Made by a program: the position numbers and the translations under genes. From JABMQB01 sp964575025 (lineage in GTDB: Bacteria; Bacteroidota; Bacteroidia; Bacteroidales; Prolixibacteraceae), in the NCBI GenBank assembly GCA_964575025.1, contig CAZNPV010000014.1, forward strand, positions 1 through 64,000: a stretch of DNA of 64,000 bases, given 5' to 3'. Under the pieces are notes generated by a model. The model ran no database searches. It was not told the origin of the DNA and saw nothing but the letters and a program-made list of their open reading frames with translations. The stretch's first letter is position 1, and every line of letters starts with the position of its first letter. Positions 25,660 through 34,987 of this stretch are shown here, one piece after another.

Positions 25660-28026
25660 TTATTTGCTATTCTGATCTGATTTTATGGTCCTTACGCCAA
25701 AGACAGGGCCTGCACGATGCCCCGGATGGGGGACAAATTTTACCGTTATTTTTTCCTTGTTGGCCAGCAAATCTTCAGGGATTTTGTATTCAACATTGAT
25801 AAACTCCCCGGGTTTTATGTTGGATATATTTTCCGTGGCAATGACATGATCTTCCACAAGGATAGCAAAGGTTTTGCTTCCGGTGTATCCTCCCCAGTAT
25901 TCGACAACTAAAGCAGCAGGTTTGTTTTTCAGCATTTTCATTTCACATGAAAACCAGCCACCGCGGTCCACCTCCCTGAATTTCCGGTTTCTATTTTCGC
26001 CTGTCCAGGTCAGTGAATCCTGAAAGGCATGATCTCTTTCGGGTTGCATTTCCCCCGGCTGAAAAAAATCGATGGTTGAGGCTTCGAGTTTTTTCTTTTC
26101 CTCCAGTTTTTTCTGGTATTCCTGCTGATATTTTTCCCACCTGCTTTTTGTAAACCTGTCGAAATACACGGAATAATTGCGGTGGTGGGTTGCATAGAAT
26201 GGTTTAAACTTCACGTCCCGGGGACGGCCGACATCCTGGGTTATAAAAGTATTGATTTCCCCCTCCACCGGGTTAAGCCAACTATTCGGATCGCGGTTTT
26301 CTGTCATGATTACAGGAACATACATGGGGTCATAGGTGTGGGGATCATTTTCCGGTCCCAGGTCACCTGCCAGGGCCAGCGGGCCGTAAAACAAAGCGAT
26401 TCTGTCCGGATCATCCGGCATGGTTTCAAGCCGCAGACTGAAGGGAAAGGAAACTTCAACAACGTCACCGTCGGTCCAGTTCCCCGGAACGGCTATAAAA
26501 CTGCCCGGCTTTGTTCTCACGTTCTGTTTTTTCCCGTTCACTTTTACCTCCATGCCCTTTGTCGCCCAGAAGGGATACCGTATCTGAAGGGTAACCTTAA
26601 CAGGATTCTCACAACGGAACAGGAATTTTGCGCCTTGTTCTTCCGGATAGGACGTTTCCTGCCTGACGGTAAGCCCCTTCTCCTTCCAGTTCAGTTCGGA
26701 AGCAATAAACTGGCTGATATACAATTCATCCTGGTTATAGTAAAAAATATTTCTTCCGTATTTTGAATGGTTTTCCATTCCTGTTCCTACACAGCAGGTA
26801 AACCATTCCGGATCCTGATATTCCTTATGCCACCCCATTTCGAGGGAAAGGTTGTAAATAACCCGGCCGTCGTATGGATTCTGCGATGAGAGGATATGAT
26901 TCAACAGGGCCCGTTCATAGAAATCAGCTACTTCGGGGGATGCATCCCACTTGAACAGGTGGCGGGAAAGTTTCAGCATATTGTACACATTACAGGTTTC
27001 CGTGGTTTCGTTGCTCAGCCTGTTTCTCAGGGTGTCAGGAGGACCGAAATATTCATGGTTCCCGTTTCCGCCGGTCACATACGAATGGTGGTTCACAACG
27101 GTTTCCCAGAAAAATTCTGCGGTCCTGCGGTCTGTCAGATCGCCGGTAAGCTCGTAACGGCGTGCAAGCCCTACCAGTTTGGGTATCTGGGTATTCCCAT
27201 GTTTACCCGGTAAAATATCCATTCCTTCCGAGAGGGGAGTGAGGATGGCTTTGTGATGAAACACCCGTGACATATCCAGGTATTTTTCGTCTCCGGTTTT
27301 GGCATATAGTTCAGCCAGCGATTCATTGATTCCGCCATGTTCGCAATGCAACATCCGTTGAACTTGTTCGTCGGATAAATCATCGATGATGGTGTAAAGC
27401 CAGTCGGCAAAACGGATCGTAATCTCCAGGGCTTTTCTGTTTCGGCATAAATCGCAGGATTCAAGCAGTCCTGCCATAATCTTATGTTGGGTATAGAAGG
27501 GAACCCAGATGCCGTTCAGGTCGAATCCCTGCGCACGGATATCGCCTTTTGCCACTTCTTCTTCGAGGATCTGTTTGCCGTCGGGGAAGGCTCCGATATA
27601 CCCGTCGCCATCAGCCTGCTGGCATTCATATAATTCATCGACGATATAATTTACGCGTTCCAGGAATCGTTCATCTCCGGTTGTCTGGTACATCATGGCA
27701 CAGGCGCTGAGGTAATGCCCCAGGCTATGCCCGGCAATGGTATTGTCCTCCCACCCATGGTAATGTTCGGCTTTAGGTTCCAGTCCTGCTTCGTTTCTGA
27801 ATTTGGCGAGAAAACGGTCTGGCTCATAGTTCAGCAACGACTGCATGTTTAATTCGGTGGCATGTTTAAACGGGCCATCCAGTAGTTTTACATCCGACAA
27901 TTCAAGGGGGAGAACTTTAAATGAAATGACCTCAGGACCGCCGGTCTTTATTCCAGGTCCTTCCTTTTGTTTGCATGAAAAAACCAGTAGCAGGAGCACT
28001 GGAAAGATCAGATTGTGTAATTTCAT
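25660..28026 (-). CDS. GH127 family glycoside hydrolase, lipoprotein (probable beta-L-arabinofuranosidase)
   Basis: A 788-aa envelope lipoprotein (signal LLLVFSC, lipidated Cys18). The (alpha/alpha)6 catalytic domain has the GH127 zinc-cysteine centre: ETC (Glu343, Cys345) and TCCVGTG (Cys411, Cys412), where one Cys acts as nucleophile in the characterised Bifidobacterium enzyme. Glu325 in GNHEYFG fits the acid/base. Beta-domains follow to the C-terminus, ending in a segment like the DUF4986/C-terminal module. It would cleave beta-L-arabinofuranose from plant glycans. It is not in a polysaccharide utilisation locus: no susCD, sulfatase or regulator is nearby. Start chosen at the signal-peptide Met (in-frame Met at 28071 also possible). 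Confidence 0.88.
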   Translation of the reverse strand: MKLHNLIFPVLLLLVFSCKQKEGPGIKTGGPEVISFKVLPLELSDVKLLDGPFKHATELNMQSLLNYEPDRFLAKFRNEAGLEPKAEHYHGWEDNTIAGHSLGHYLSACAMMYQTTGDERFLERVNYIVDELYECQQADGDGYIGAFPDGKQILEEEVAKGDIRAQGFDLNGIWVPFYTQHKIMAGLLESCDLCRNRKALEITIRFADWLYTIIDDLSDEQVQRMLHCEHGGINESLAELYAKTGDEKYLDMSRVFHHKAILTPLSEGMDILPGKHGNTQIPKLVGLARRYELTGDLTDRRTAEFFWETVVNHHSYVTGGNGNHEYFGPPDTLRNRLSNETTETCNVYNMLKLSRHLFKWDASPEVADFYERALLNHILSSQNPYDGRVIYNLSLEMGWHKEYQDPEWFTCCVGTGMENHSKYGRNIFYYNQDELYISQFIASELNWKEKGLTVRQETSYPEEQGAKFLFRCENPVKVTLQIRYPFWATKGMEVKVNGKKQNVRTKPGSFIAVPGNWTDGDVVEVSFPFSLRLETMPDDPDRIALFYGPLALAGDLGPENDPHTYDPMYVPVIMTENRDPNSWLNPVEGEINTFITQDVGRPRDVKFKPFYATHHRNYSVYFDRFTKSRWEKYQQEYQKKLEEKKKLEASTIDFFQPGEMQPERDHAFQDSLTWTGENRNRKFREVDRGGWFSCEMKMLKNKPAALVVEYWGGYTGSKTFAILVEDHVIATENISNIKPGEFINVEYKIPEDLLANKEKITVKFVPHPGHRAGPVFGVRTIKSDQNSK

Positions 28027-28148
28027 AGACAAGGTTTTTATTCCGTATAGCGATTTGAAATGGCATGACACGAGGGATTGGATTCTGTGCTGGAAAAAAA
28101 TCCCGGGCGGGAACCCGGGATTGAATACTATTTAATCCGGAAAGATGT

Positions 28149-30305
28149 TTAATCTTCCTCCTGTTCTGTTTCATATGTTTTAAGCAGCTCTTCCTGAACG
28201 TCGGCGGGTACTTTTTCATAGCCGGAAAATTTCAGGGAGAAAAGACCTCTTCCGGCAGTTATGGAGCTTAAAGAAGTGGCGTATTTAAACATTTCTTTAA
28301 GCGGGACTTTGGCTGAGATTTTTTCAAATCCTTTTTCGGAACCCATTCCCATGATAATGGCGCGTCGTCCCTGGAGGTCACTCATCACATCCCCCATACG
28401 ATCGCTGGGAACCAGTACTTCGAGGTCGTAGATTGGCTCCAGGATCTTTGGGTTTGCTGTTTTGAAAGCTCTGCTGAATGCATTTCTCCCTGCCAGTTTA
28501 AATGATATTTCATTGGAATCTACAGGGTGCATTTTTCCATCGTACACATATACACGGATATCGCGGGCGTAGGAACCGGTAAGGGGGCCTTCTTCCATTT
28601 TTTCCATGATTCCTTTCAGGATAGCTGGCAAAAAGCGGGCATCTATGGATCCTCCCACAATGCTGTTCACAAATTCCAGTTTTCCACCCCAGGTTAACGG
28701 GTATTCCTGAACATCCCGGATAGAGATCTTGATTTCTTTTCCTTTCAGGTTAAACATTTTTTTAGGTTCAGATCCCTCCGTAATGGGTTCAATGATTATG
28801 TGCACCTCTCCGAACTGACCGGCTCCGCCCGACTGTTTTTTATGGCGGTAATCCGCTTGTTCCGGTTTGGTGATTGTTTCCCGGTAAGGAATTTTTGGTT
28901 TTATGTATTCCACATTTACTTTATGGACGTTATCAAAAAACCATTTCAGGGTGTTCAGGTGGTATTCCCCCTGGTTATGAACAATCAGTTGTTTCAGTTC
29001 TTTGGAATATTCAATGACGTAGGTAGGGTCTTCAAATTTGATCTTGTTCAGGATTTCACTTACTTTTTCATCATCTGCATCGTTCACTGCTTTCACGGCA
29101 ATAGCATGACGCGGGGAGGGGAATGCAATTTTCTTAAATTTGGTATCGGTATCTTTCTCAGCCAGTGTAGCGTTACATTTTGTGTCTTTTAATTTAACGG
29201 TACATCCCAGGTCACCGGCGACCAGTTGTTCAACTTTCTCCCTGTTTTTCCCGGCGGTGATAAATATCTGCGACAGGCGCTCCTTGTTATCCGTAGTTGT
29301 ATTGATCAGGTCGAGTCCTTCCCTGATGGTTCCAGACATCACTTTAAAAAAGGTAATTTCGCCCACATGGGATTCAATGTCTGTTTTGAAAACAAAAAGG
29401 GTGGGTTTGTCGCCCGCTTCCATTTTCACCTCATTCCCGGAAACAATTTCACACATGGCAACTTCGTTGGGTGCCGGGGCTGTGTTAGCCAGAAACTCCA
29501 ACAACCTGCCGACCCCCATATTCTTTTTTGCACAGGTACAGAAGACAGGATACAGATCCCGTTGAAGCATTCCCAGTTTTATTCCTTTACGCATATCCTC
29601 TTCCGAGAGGGAACCCTGCTCAAAATAGCGTTCCATTAAGGCTTCTTCATTTTCAGCAGCCATTTCAATCAATTCATTATGCAGCTCCTCAGCCTTGTTT
29701 TTTTCTGAATCAGGAATGTCAAGCACTTCCGGTTTTTCCCCGTCAGGGCTGTATTTAAACATTTTCATTTTCAACACATCGATCAGGGAAGTGAATCCGG
29801 GGCCTGCATTTACCGGATATTGTACGACTGTCACTTTGTTTCCGAAGGAAGTTTTGCACTGTTCCAGCGATTTATCAAAGTTTGTACTGTCATGATCCAT
29901 TTGGTTAAAAACAAAAACAAGGGGTTTATCCGTTGTTTCGGCATACCGGTAAGCCCCTGCGGTACCAGCTTCCACTCCGTTGGTCGCATTGATCACAAGC
30001 AATCCAAGGTCGGCAACATGCAATGAGGATACAACTCCCCCGCAAAGATCATCCATTCCGGGGGTGTCCAGAATATTGATCTTACGGCCGTTGTACTCCG
30101 TATAGAGCAGGGATGAAAATACACTGTTCCCGAATTCATGTTCAATCTCGTTGAAGTCTGATACGGTATTCTTCCCGGTAATGTCACCTCTTCTTTTAAT
30201 AACTCCACCCTCAAACAGCATGGATTCTGCGAGGGTGGTTTTTCCACTGCCGGCATTTCCGATTAGGGCAATGTTGCGGATTTGTTCTGTTGTATACACT
30301 TTCAT
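28149..30305 (-). CDS. EF-G paralogue (EF-G2-like) with altered GTPase motifs
   Basis: A 718-aa translation-factor homologue with all five EF-G domains. P-loop GNAGSGKTT at 16-24 is intact. Switch I is not recognisable (GNSVFSSLL where canonical EF-G has RGITI). Switch II reads DTPGMDD, with Met84 in place of the His that activates water in EF-G. G4 is NQMD instead of NKMD. Domain IV begins near residue 480 and includes GGAGQFGEV; the C-terminal domain ends in an acidic tail. The canonical fusA is at 35633-37753. Bacteroides EF-G2 has been reported to support translation without GTPase activity and to aid gut colonisation. This protein has the features expected of that group, though I cannot test orthology here. 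Confidence 0.9.
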   Translation of the reverse strand: MKVYTTEQIRNIALIGNAGSGKTTLAESMLFEGGVIKRRGDITGKNTVSDFNEIEHEFGNSVFSSLLYTEYNGRKINILDTPGMDDLCGGVVSSLHVADLGLLVINATNGVEAGTAGAYRYAETTDKPLVFVFNQMDHDSTNFDKSLEQCKTSFGNKVTVVQYPVNAGPGFTSLIDVLKMKMFKYSPDGEKPEVLDIPDSEKNKAEELHNELIEMAAENEEALMERYFEQGSLSEEDMRKGIKLGMLQRDLYPVFCTCAKKNMGVGRLLEFLANTAPAPNEVAMCEIVSGNEVKMEAGDKPTLFVFKTDIESHVGEITFFKVMSGTIREGLDLINTTTDNKERLSQIFITAGKNREKVEQLVAGDLGCTVKLKDTKCNATLAEKDTDTKFKKIAFPSPRHAIAVKAVNDADDEKVSEILNKIKFEDPTYVIEYSKELKQLIVHNQGEYHLNTLKWFFDNVHKVNVEYIKPKIPYRETITKPEQADYRHKKQSGGAGQFGEVHIIIEPITEGSEPKKMFNLKGKEIKISIRDVQEYPLTWGGKLEFVNSIVGGSIDARFLPAILKGIMEKMEEGPLTGSYARDIRVYVYDGKMHPVDSNEISFKLAGRNAFSRAFKTANPKILEPIYDLEVLVPSDRMGDVMSDLQGRRAIIMGMGSEKGFEKISAKVPLKEMFKYATSLSSITAGRGLFSLKFSGYEKVPADVQEELLKTYETEQEED

Positions 30306-30773
30306 AACGTTTTAATCTTACTGGTTAAATATGTTGTTTTCTTTATTTTACAGGCTCAAAGTCCTCTGAAAAAGGTCACCAAAATTAGTAATAATTTATT
30401 AACAATCAAGATGATTATTTAATACAGAGTGAATTGAAATAGGATTTGTAAGGGATCAATTCCATACGAAAACCAGTCAAACGTTTTTGTTTATAAAGCT
30501 TTTAGGCATTGGGGATTTGTATTCACCAGCTGCTGTTAAGCACCAAATTTATCTGTTTTTTATGATCGGGTGGTTGTTTTCCGGGAGTCCGGTTCTTTTA
30601 TTGTTCCATGTTATTTCGAACATCAGGAGTCCCTGGGATGAAAAAACAGGGATGCAGGAATGTCTTGGCGAAGTAATCAAAGCCATTTTGTTAATAAGTC
30701 CTTCCATCCCTTTCTTAATTTAAAATGATTATCCTGCCGGGATTGTTAAGTTTGTTGGATTAAACAGAATAAT
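30306..30773. other. Divergent intergenic region, no gene recognised
   Basis: This 468-nt gap separates the EF-G2 gene (minus) from the C39 exporter (plus). I looked on both strands for a short peptide gene with a double-glycine leader, the expected substrate of the exporter, and found none. A 53-codon ATG frame at 30563-30723 encodes a hydrophobic peptide without leader features. Promoters must lie here, but no exact TAnnTTTG with a good -33 partner was found. Confidence 0.6.
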
Positions 30774-32963
30774 ATGCCGGGATTTCCGATTTTCAGGCAA
30801 CACGATGCCATGGATTGCGGTCCGACCTGTCTCCGGATGATAGCCAGCTATTACGGAAAGACTTTTTCCATTGATAGTCTGAGAGAGAAATCCTATCTTT
30901 CCCGTGAAGGGGTTTCTTTACTGGGTATCAGCGATGCTGCCGAGGCCGTGGGATTTCGCACGATGGGAGTACGCATTACCTTCAGACAACTTATCCGGGA
31001 AGCGCCGTTCCCCTGTATTGTTCATTGGGATCAGGATCATTTTGTTGTGGTTTACAAAGTCCGGAAAAACAAGGTGTATGTAGCGGATCCGGCTTTTGGG
31101 AAAGTTACCTATACCGGGGATGATTTCAAAAAGCACTGGCTGGCAACCGTCTCTAAAGGAGAAGAGAAAGGAATTGGTTTGCTTCTCGAGCCCACACCTG
31201 AATTTTATGCCGGTGAAGATGAAAAAGTCAACCGTACCGGATTCAAATTTTTGTTGAAGTATTTAAAACCCTACAAAAAACTGGTTGTCCAGCTTCTGCT
31301 TGGATTCCTTATCGGTAGCCTGATCCAGTTGATTCTCCCCTTCCTGACCCAGAGTGTGGTCGATATTGGCATCAATAACCAGGATGTCCATTTTATTTAC
31401 CTGATCCTGATTGCCCAGCTGGTTCTGTTTATAAGCAGGATGTCTGTCGAGTTCATCCGATCCTGGATATTGTTGCATATCAGTACCCGGATCAATATCT
31501 CCATTATCTCGGAATTCCTTACAAAACTGATGCGTCTGCCCCTTGGTTTTTTCGATACCAAAATGGTGGGGGATATCCTTCAGCGTATTGAAGACCATCA
31601 ACGGGTGGAACGGTTTCTGACCGCCCGGACACTCGGAATTCTGTTCTCCATGTTTAGTCTGGTTGTTTTTGCTATTGTCCTTGCCATCTACAGCATCGCC
31701 ATATTTTTTGTTTTTATTGGGGGCTCACTGCTCTATTTTTTATGGATTTATCTGTTTATGAGAAAACGCAGGGTTCTTGACTACAAGCGTTTTGCCCAGT
31801 TGTCAGTGAACCAGAGCAAGTTGATTCAGTTGATAACCGGTATGCAGGAGATCAAACTCAACAATTATGAAAAGGAAAAACGTTGGGAATGGGAGCGGAT
31901 ACAAGCCCGGCTGTTCAGAGTAAATGTAAAAAGCCTGGCCCTGGAACAATACCAGGATGCCGGTTCGGTTTTTATTAACGAGACAAAAAATATTCTTATC
32001 ACCATCCTGGCTGCCACCTCGGTGATTCATGGAGATATTACATTGGGTATGATGTTGGCTGTGATGTATATGATTGGACAGATGAACAGTCCCTTAAAAC
32101 AACTCATTCTTTTTATGCAGGTGGCCCAGGATGCCAAAATAAGCCTTGAAAGACTGAGCGAGGTTCACGAAAAAGAGGATGAGGAAAAACAAGGCATAAT
32201 GAGAGCAACCTTGTTGCCAGCCGATACAACCATCGCCCTCAGGAATGTGGCTTTTCAGTACCAGGGCCCCCGCTCCCCCAGGGTGTTGAATGAAATAACC
32301 CTACAGATTAAAGCCAATGAGACCACTGCTATTGTGGGCGTCAGCGGCAGTGGAAAAACAACGCTCATTAAATTGTTGCTGGGTTTTTATGAACCACTTG
32401 AAGGAGAAATTAAAATCGGAGGTACCCTGTTAAAGAATTATGCCCGGAGCGTATGGCGGCAGAACTGCGGTGTCGTTCTGCAGGATGGGTATCTGTTTTC
32501 AGATACCATCGCACAGAATATTGTATTAAGCACGGGGCAGATTGATAAGGAGAGATTGCTGAATGCTGTCAACATGGCCAATATACGCGATTATATAGAA
32601 TCGCTTCCCCTGGGATACAATACAAAAATCGGACAGGAAGGGGTCGGACTTAGCCAGGGACAGAAACAGCGCATATTGATTGCAAGGGCTATATATAAAG
32701 ATCCCGAATACCTGTTTTTCGATGAAGCAACCAATGCCCTCGATGCCAGAAACGAAAAGACCATTATGCAAAATATGAACGAATTCTCAAAAGGGAAAAC
32801 CGTGGTCGTTGTGGCACACAGGCTAAGCACGGTAAAAAATGCAGGACAGATTGTAGTCCTGGATAAGGGACGGATTGTGGAAACAGGAAAACATGAAATG
32901 CTGATTGCCCGGAAAGGAACCTATTATCACCTCGTAAAAGATCAGCTTGAACTGGGGGCCTGA
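30774..32963 (+). CDS. Peptidase-containing ABC transporter (C39 peptidase, PCAT type)
   Basis: A 729-aa inner-membrane exporter that cleaves a leader from peptide substrates and exports them. The N-terminal C39 peptidase shows catalytic Cys15 in MDCGPTCLRM, His89 in WDQDHFVVVY and Asp105 in VADPAFG, so it looks active. Six membrane helices span about 160-440. The ATPase has Walker A GVSGSGKTT, signature LSQGQKQR, Walker B YLFFDEATNALD and the His switch VAHRLS. It is followed 27 nt later by its HlyD-type adaptor. No precursor peptide gene and no modification enzyme is adjacent, so the substrate is encoded elsewhere or was missed. Confidence 0.93.
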   Translation: MPGFPIFRQHDAMDCGPTCLRMIASYYGKTFSIDSLREKSYLSREGVSLLGISDAAEAVGFRTMGVRITFRQLIREAPFPCIVHWDQDHFVVVYKVRKNKVYVADPAFGKVTYTGDDFKKHWLATVSKGEEKGIGLLLEPTPEFYAGEDEKVNRTGFKFLLKYLKPYKKLVVQLLLGFLIGSLIQLILPFLTQSVVDIGINNQDVHFIYLILIAQLVLFISRMSVEFIRSWILLHISTRINISIISEFLTKLMRLPLGFFDTKMVGDILQRIEDHQRVERFLTARTLGILFSMFSLVVFAIVLAIYSIAIFFVFIGGSLLYFLWIYLFMRKRRVLDYKRFAQLSVNQSKLIQLITGMQEIKLNNYEKEKRWEWERIQARLFRVNVKSLALEQYQDAGSVFINETKNILITILAATSVIHGDITLGMMLAVMYMIGQMNSPLKQLILFMQVAQDAKISLERLSEVHEKEDEEKQGIMRATLLPADTTIALRNVAFQYQGPRSPRVLNEITLQIKANETTAIVGVSGSGKTTLIKLLLGFYEPLEGEIKIGGTLLKNYARSVWRQNCGVVLQDGYLFSDTIAQNIVLSTGQIDKERLLNAVNMANIRDYIESLPLGYNTKIGQEGVGLSQGQKQRILIARAIYKDPEYLFFDEATNALDARNEKTIMQNMNEFSKGKTVVVVAHRLSTVKNAGQIVVLDKGRIVETGKHEMLIARKGTYYHLVKDQLELGA

Positions 32964-32990
32964 GGGCAGAAAGAAAAAGGATGAAGAGCA

Positions 32991-34301
32991 ATGGATAAAA
33001 ACGACCCAATCGAATTAAGAAGCAATGAGGTACAGGAAATTCTCGGAGGGATCCCTTCACGGATTGTGCGCTATGGGATCCTAAGCATCCTGGGTGTTTT
33101 TATTTTGTTGGTATTGGCAACCTTTGTAATTAAGTATCCGGATATCATCTTTTCCAGGATCGTAGTAACCACTGAAAGACCTCCGGCAGCAATCATAGCA
33201 AGGAGCTCCGGAAAAATCGAGAGGCTTTTTGTTGAGGATAAAATGAAAGTGGATGCCGGGGATGTACTGGGTATGATTGAAAATCCGGCTTCATACGAAG
33301 ATTTTTTGTACCTCCGGGGAAAGTTGGATCAGGTGCAAAAAGATTTCCCGGACCGACTGCCTGTCGATTCTCTGGTTTTAAGAACAGACCTTCAGTTGGG
33401 AAGTATACAGGATGAATATTCAACGTGGGTGAGGAAAATAAACGATTTGAAAAAATTCAACGAACTGAATTATTATCCCCGGCTGAATCAATCCCTGGAA
33501 GAAGAAAAACGGATGGCAGGGATCTATTACGTCAGGCTCACCAACCAGCGGAATACATTCGAGAAGGAATACCACCTGGCTGAAAAACAGTTTATCCGGG
33601 ATTCTTCTCTTTATGCCGGCAATGTATTGCCCGCAAAGGATTATGAGAAGAGCAGAGGGGAAATGTTAACCAGAAAGAACAATTTTGAAGGAGCCCTGAC
33701 CCGGTTGGCAGAAACCCAGATGGAAATCTATGCCCTTGATCAGCGAATAATCGGGAACCAGAAAAACCATGCGGAGCAACAGTCGGGTTATATGCTTGAA
33801 ATAAGCCAGGCCCTTCAGAACCTGACGGCTGCTGTTAACGACTGGGAACTTGCCTTTGTTCTGTCCACACCGGTCGATGGGATTGTGTCTTTTAATAAAT
33901 TCTGGAGTGAAACACAAAATGTCCGCGAAGGGGACAGGGTAATGACCATCCTGCCTGAAAATCCGGGGGAACTGGTCGGAAAAGTTGCTTTGCCGGTGGC
34001 AGGTTCAGGGAAAATTAAAACAGGAATGGATGTCCATATCAAATTTGATAACTATCCCTATATGGAATATGGTATGGTCAATGGAAAGGTGAAAAATATT
34101 TCCCTGGTACCGGAAGATAATTTTTATTTGGCTGAAGTTACTTTTCCGCATGGGCTGGTAACGACCTACGGGGAAGAACTGGAGCTTCAGAATGAAATAG
34201 TCGGAAAGGCAGAAATTGTGACCGGGGAATTGCGGTTGATACAACGAATTTTTAACCCCCTGAAAGCACTGTGGCAGGAACGGATCATGACGAAGGATTA
34301 A
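32991..34301 (+). CDS. HlyD-family periplasmic adaptor of the C39 exporter
   Basis: A 436-aa membrane fusion protein. It has one N-terminal membrane helix (YGILSILGVFILLVLATFV, about 24-42), a lipoyl-like segment split around a long coiled coil (about 90-270), and a beta-barrel domain toward the C-terminus (KIKTGMDVHIKF). It should bridge the ABC transporter to an outer-membrane channel, which is not encoded nearby. The N-terminal VQEILGGIPS resembles a double-glycine cleavage site but is the usual start of Bacteroidota adaptors of this kind. Same operon as the exporter. Confidence 0.9.
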   Translation: MDKNDPIELRSNEVQEILGGIPSRIVRYGILSILGVFILLVLATFVIKYPDIIFSRIVVTTERPPAAIIARSSGKIERLFVEDKMKVDAGDVLGMIENPASYEDFLYLRGKLDQVQKDFPDRLPVDSLVLRTDLQLGSIQDEYSTWVRKINDLKKFNELNYYPRLNQSLEEEKRMAGIYYVRLTNQRNTFEKEYHLAEKQFIRDSSLYAGNVLPAKDYEKSRGEMLTRKNNFEGALTRLAETQMEIYALDQRIIGNQKNHAEQQSGYMLEISQALQNLTAAVNDWELAFVLSTPVDGIVSFNKFWSETQNVREGDRVMTILPENPGELVGKVALPVAGSGKIKTGMDVHIKFDNYPYMEYGMVNGKVKNISLVPEDNFYLAEVTFPHGLVTTYGEELELQNEIVGKAEIVTGELRLIQRIFNPLKALWQERIMTKD

Positions 34302-34456
34302 GGATGAATCTGCTTTGAGCTGTGGGCATTTCCTGACCCACCTGCGATGTTTTCTCTTCTGCTCTCCGGCTTCAGAAAGTTCCTCTATGAACGGTCAGGT
34401 TGATTCTTTGCCCCTCCTTCCAATGTAAATTTTTTTAAAAATTCCTGAAAAATCTA

Positions 34457-34485
34457 TTGCCCTTTTTTGAAAATTAGTACTTTTG
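34457..34485 (+). promoter_or_regulatory. Distal promoter of the ribosomal cluster
   Basis: TTG at 34457-34459, 18 nt, then TACTTTTG at 34478-34485, an exact TAnnTTTG match. Transcription would start near 34491, about 115 nt before rpsL. The bases after the element resemble those after the proximal promoter. Confidence 0.7.
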
Positions 34486-34532
34486 CGTGCCGTTTTTTAA
34501 GGCTAATCTTTATAAAATAGCACTGAAACCCA

Positions 34533-34562
34533 TTGTTTTTACAAAAAAATAGGATACTTTTG
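34533..34562 (+). promoter_or_regulatory. Proximal promoter of the ribosomal cluster
   Basis: TTG at 34533-34535, 19 nt, then TACTTTTG at 34555-34562, again an exact TAnnTTTG match. The expected start near 34568 leaves a leader of about 40 nt, A/T-rich and without a Shine-Dalgarno site, before rpsL. Confidence 0.75.
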
Positions 34563-34606
34563 CAGTCCGTTTTTAAGAAGAATTAAATAAAAAAAAGCAG
34601 GTATTT

Positions 34607-34987
34607 ATGCCAACGATACAACAGTTAGTGAGGAAAGGAAGACAAGTCAAGACGGAGAAGAGTAAATCTCCGGCACTGGATTCATGTCCGCAGCGTCGTG
34701 GGGTGTGTGTGCGTGTTTATACGACCACTCCCAAGAAACCCAATTCAGCCATGCGGAAAGTAGCCAGGGTGAGGCTGACCAACCAGAAGGAGGTGAATGC
34801 CTATATACCGGGTGAAGGACATAATCTGCAGGAACACTCTATTGTCTTGGTTCGGGGAGGCAGGGTGAAAGATCTTCCCGGTGTTCGTTATCATTTAATC
34901 CGTGGAGCCCTCGACACAGCTGGTGTTGAAGGAAGGTTGCAACGTCGTTCAAAATATGGAGCAAAAAGACCTAAAAATAAAAAGTAA
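34607..34987 (+). CDS. rpsL: 30S ribosomal protein S12
   Basis: A 126-aa protein at the decoding centre of the 30S subunit. The segment TTPKKPNSAMRK carries the wild-type Lys residues whose change gives streptomycin resistance, and DLPGVRYHLIRG the second such site, so the sequence is of the sensitive type. First gene of the cluster, behind two tandem promoters. A 111-nt gap follows before rpsG. Confidence 0.98.
   Translation: MPTIQQLVRKGRQVKTEKSKSPALDSCPQRRGVCVRVYTTTPKKPNSAMRKVARVRLTNQKEVNAYIPGEGHNLQEHSIVLVRGGRVKDLPGVRYHLIRGALDTAGVEGRLQRRSKYGAKRPKNKK

Noticed and set aside
30487..30723. A 78-codon frame upstream of the C39 exporter, considered as the exported peptide.
   Set aside because: It opens with TTG, has no double-glycine leader, and its composition looks like translated non-coding sequence.
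32991..33070. A double-glycine-like site (VQEILGGIPS) at the N-terminus of the HlyD adaptor, which could be taken as a C39 peptidase substrate.
   Set aside because: The segment is the usual cytoplasmic start of Bacteroidota HlyD-type adaptors before the membrane helix, and the protein is far too large for a leader-peptide substrate.
34302..34456. Possible small gene or RNA between the HlyD adaptor and the rpsL promoters.
   Set aside because: No ORF of note, no tRNA-like fold and no convincing terminator could be supported by eye.
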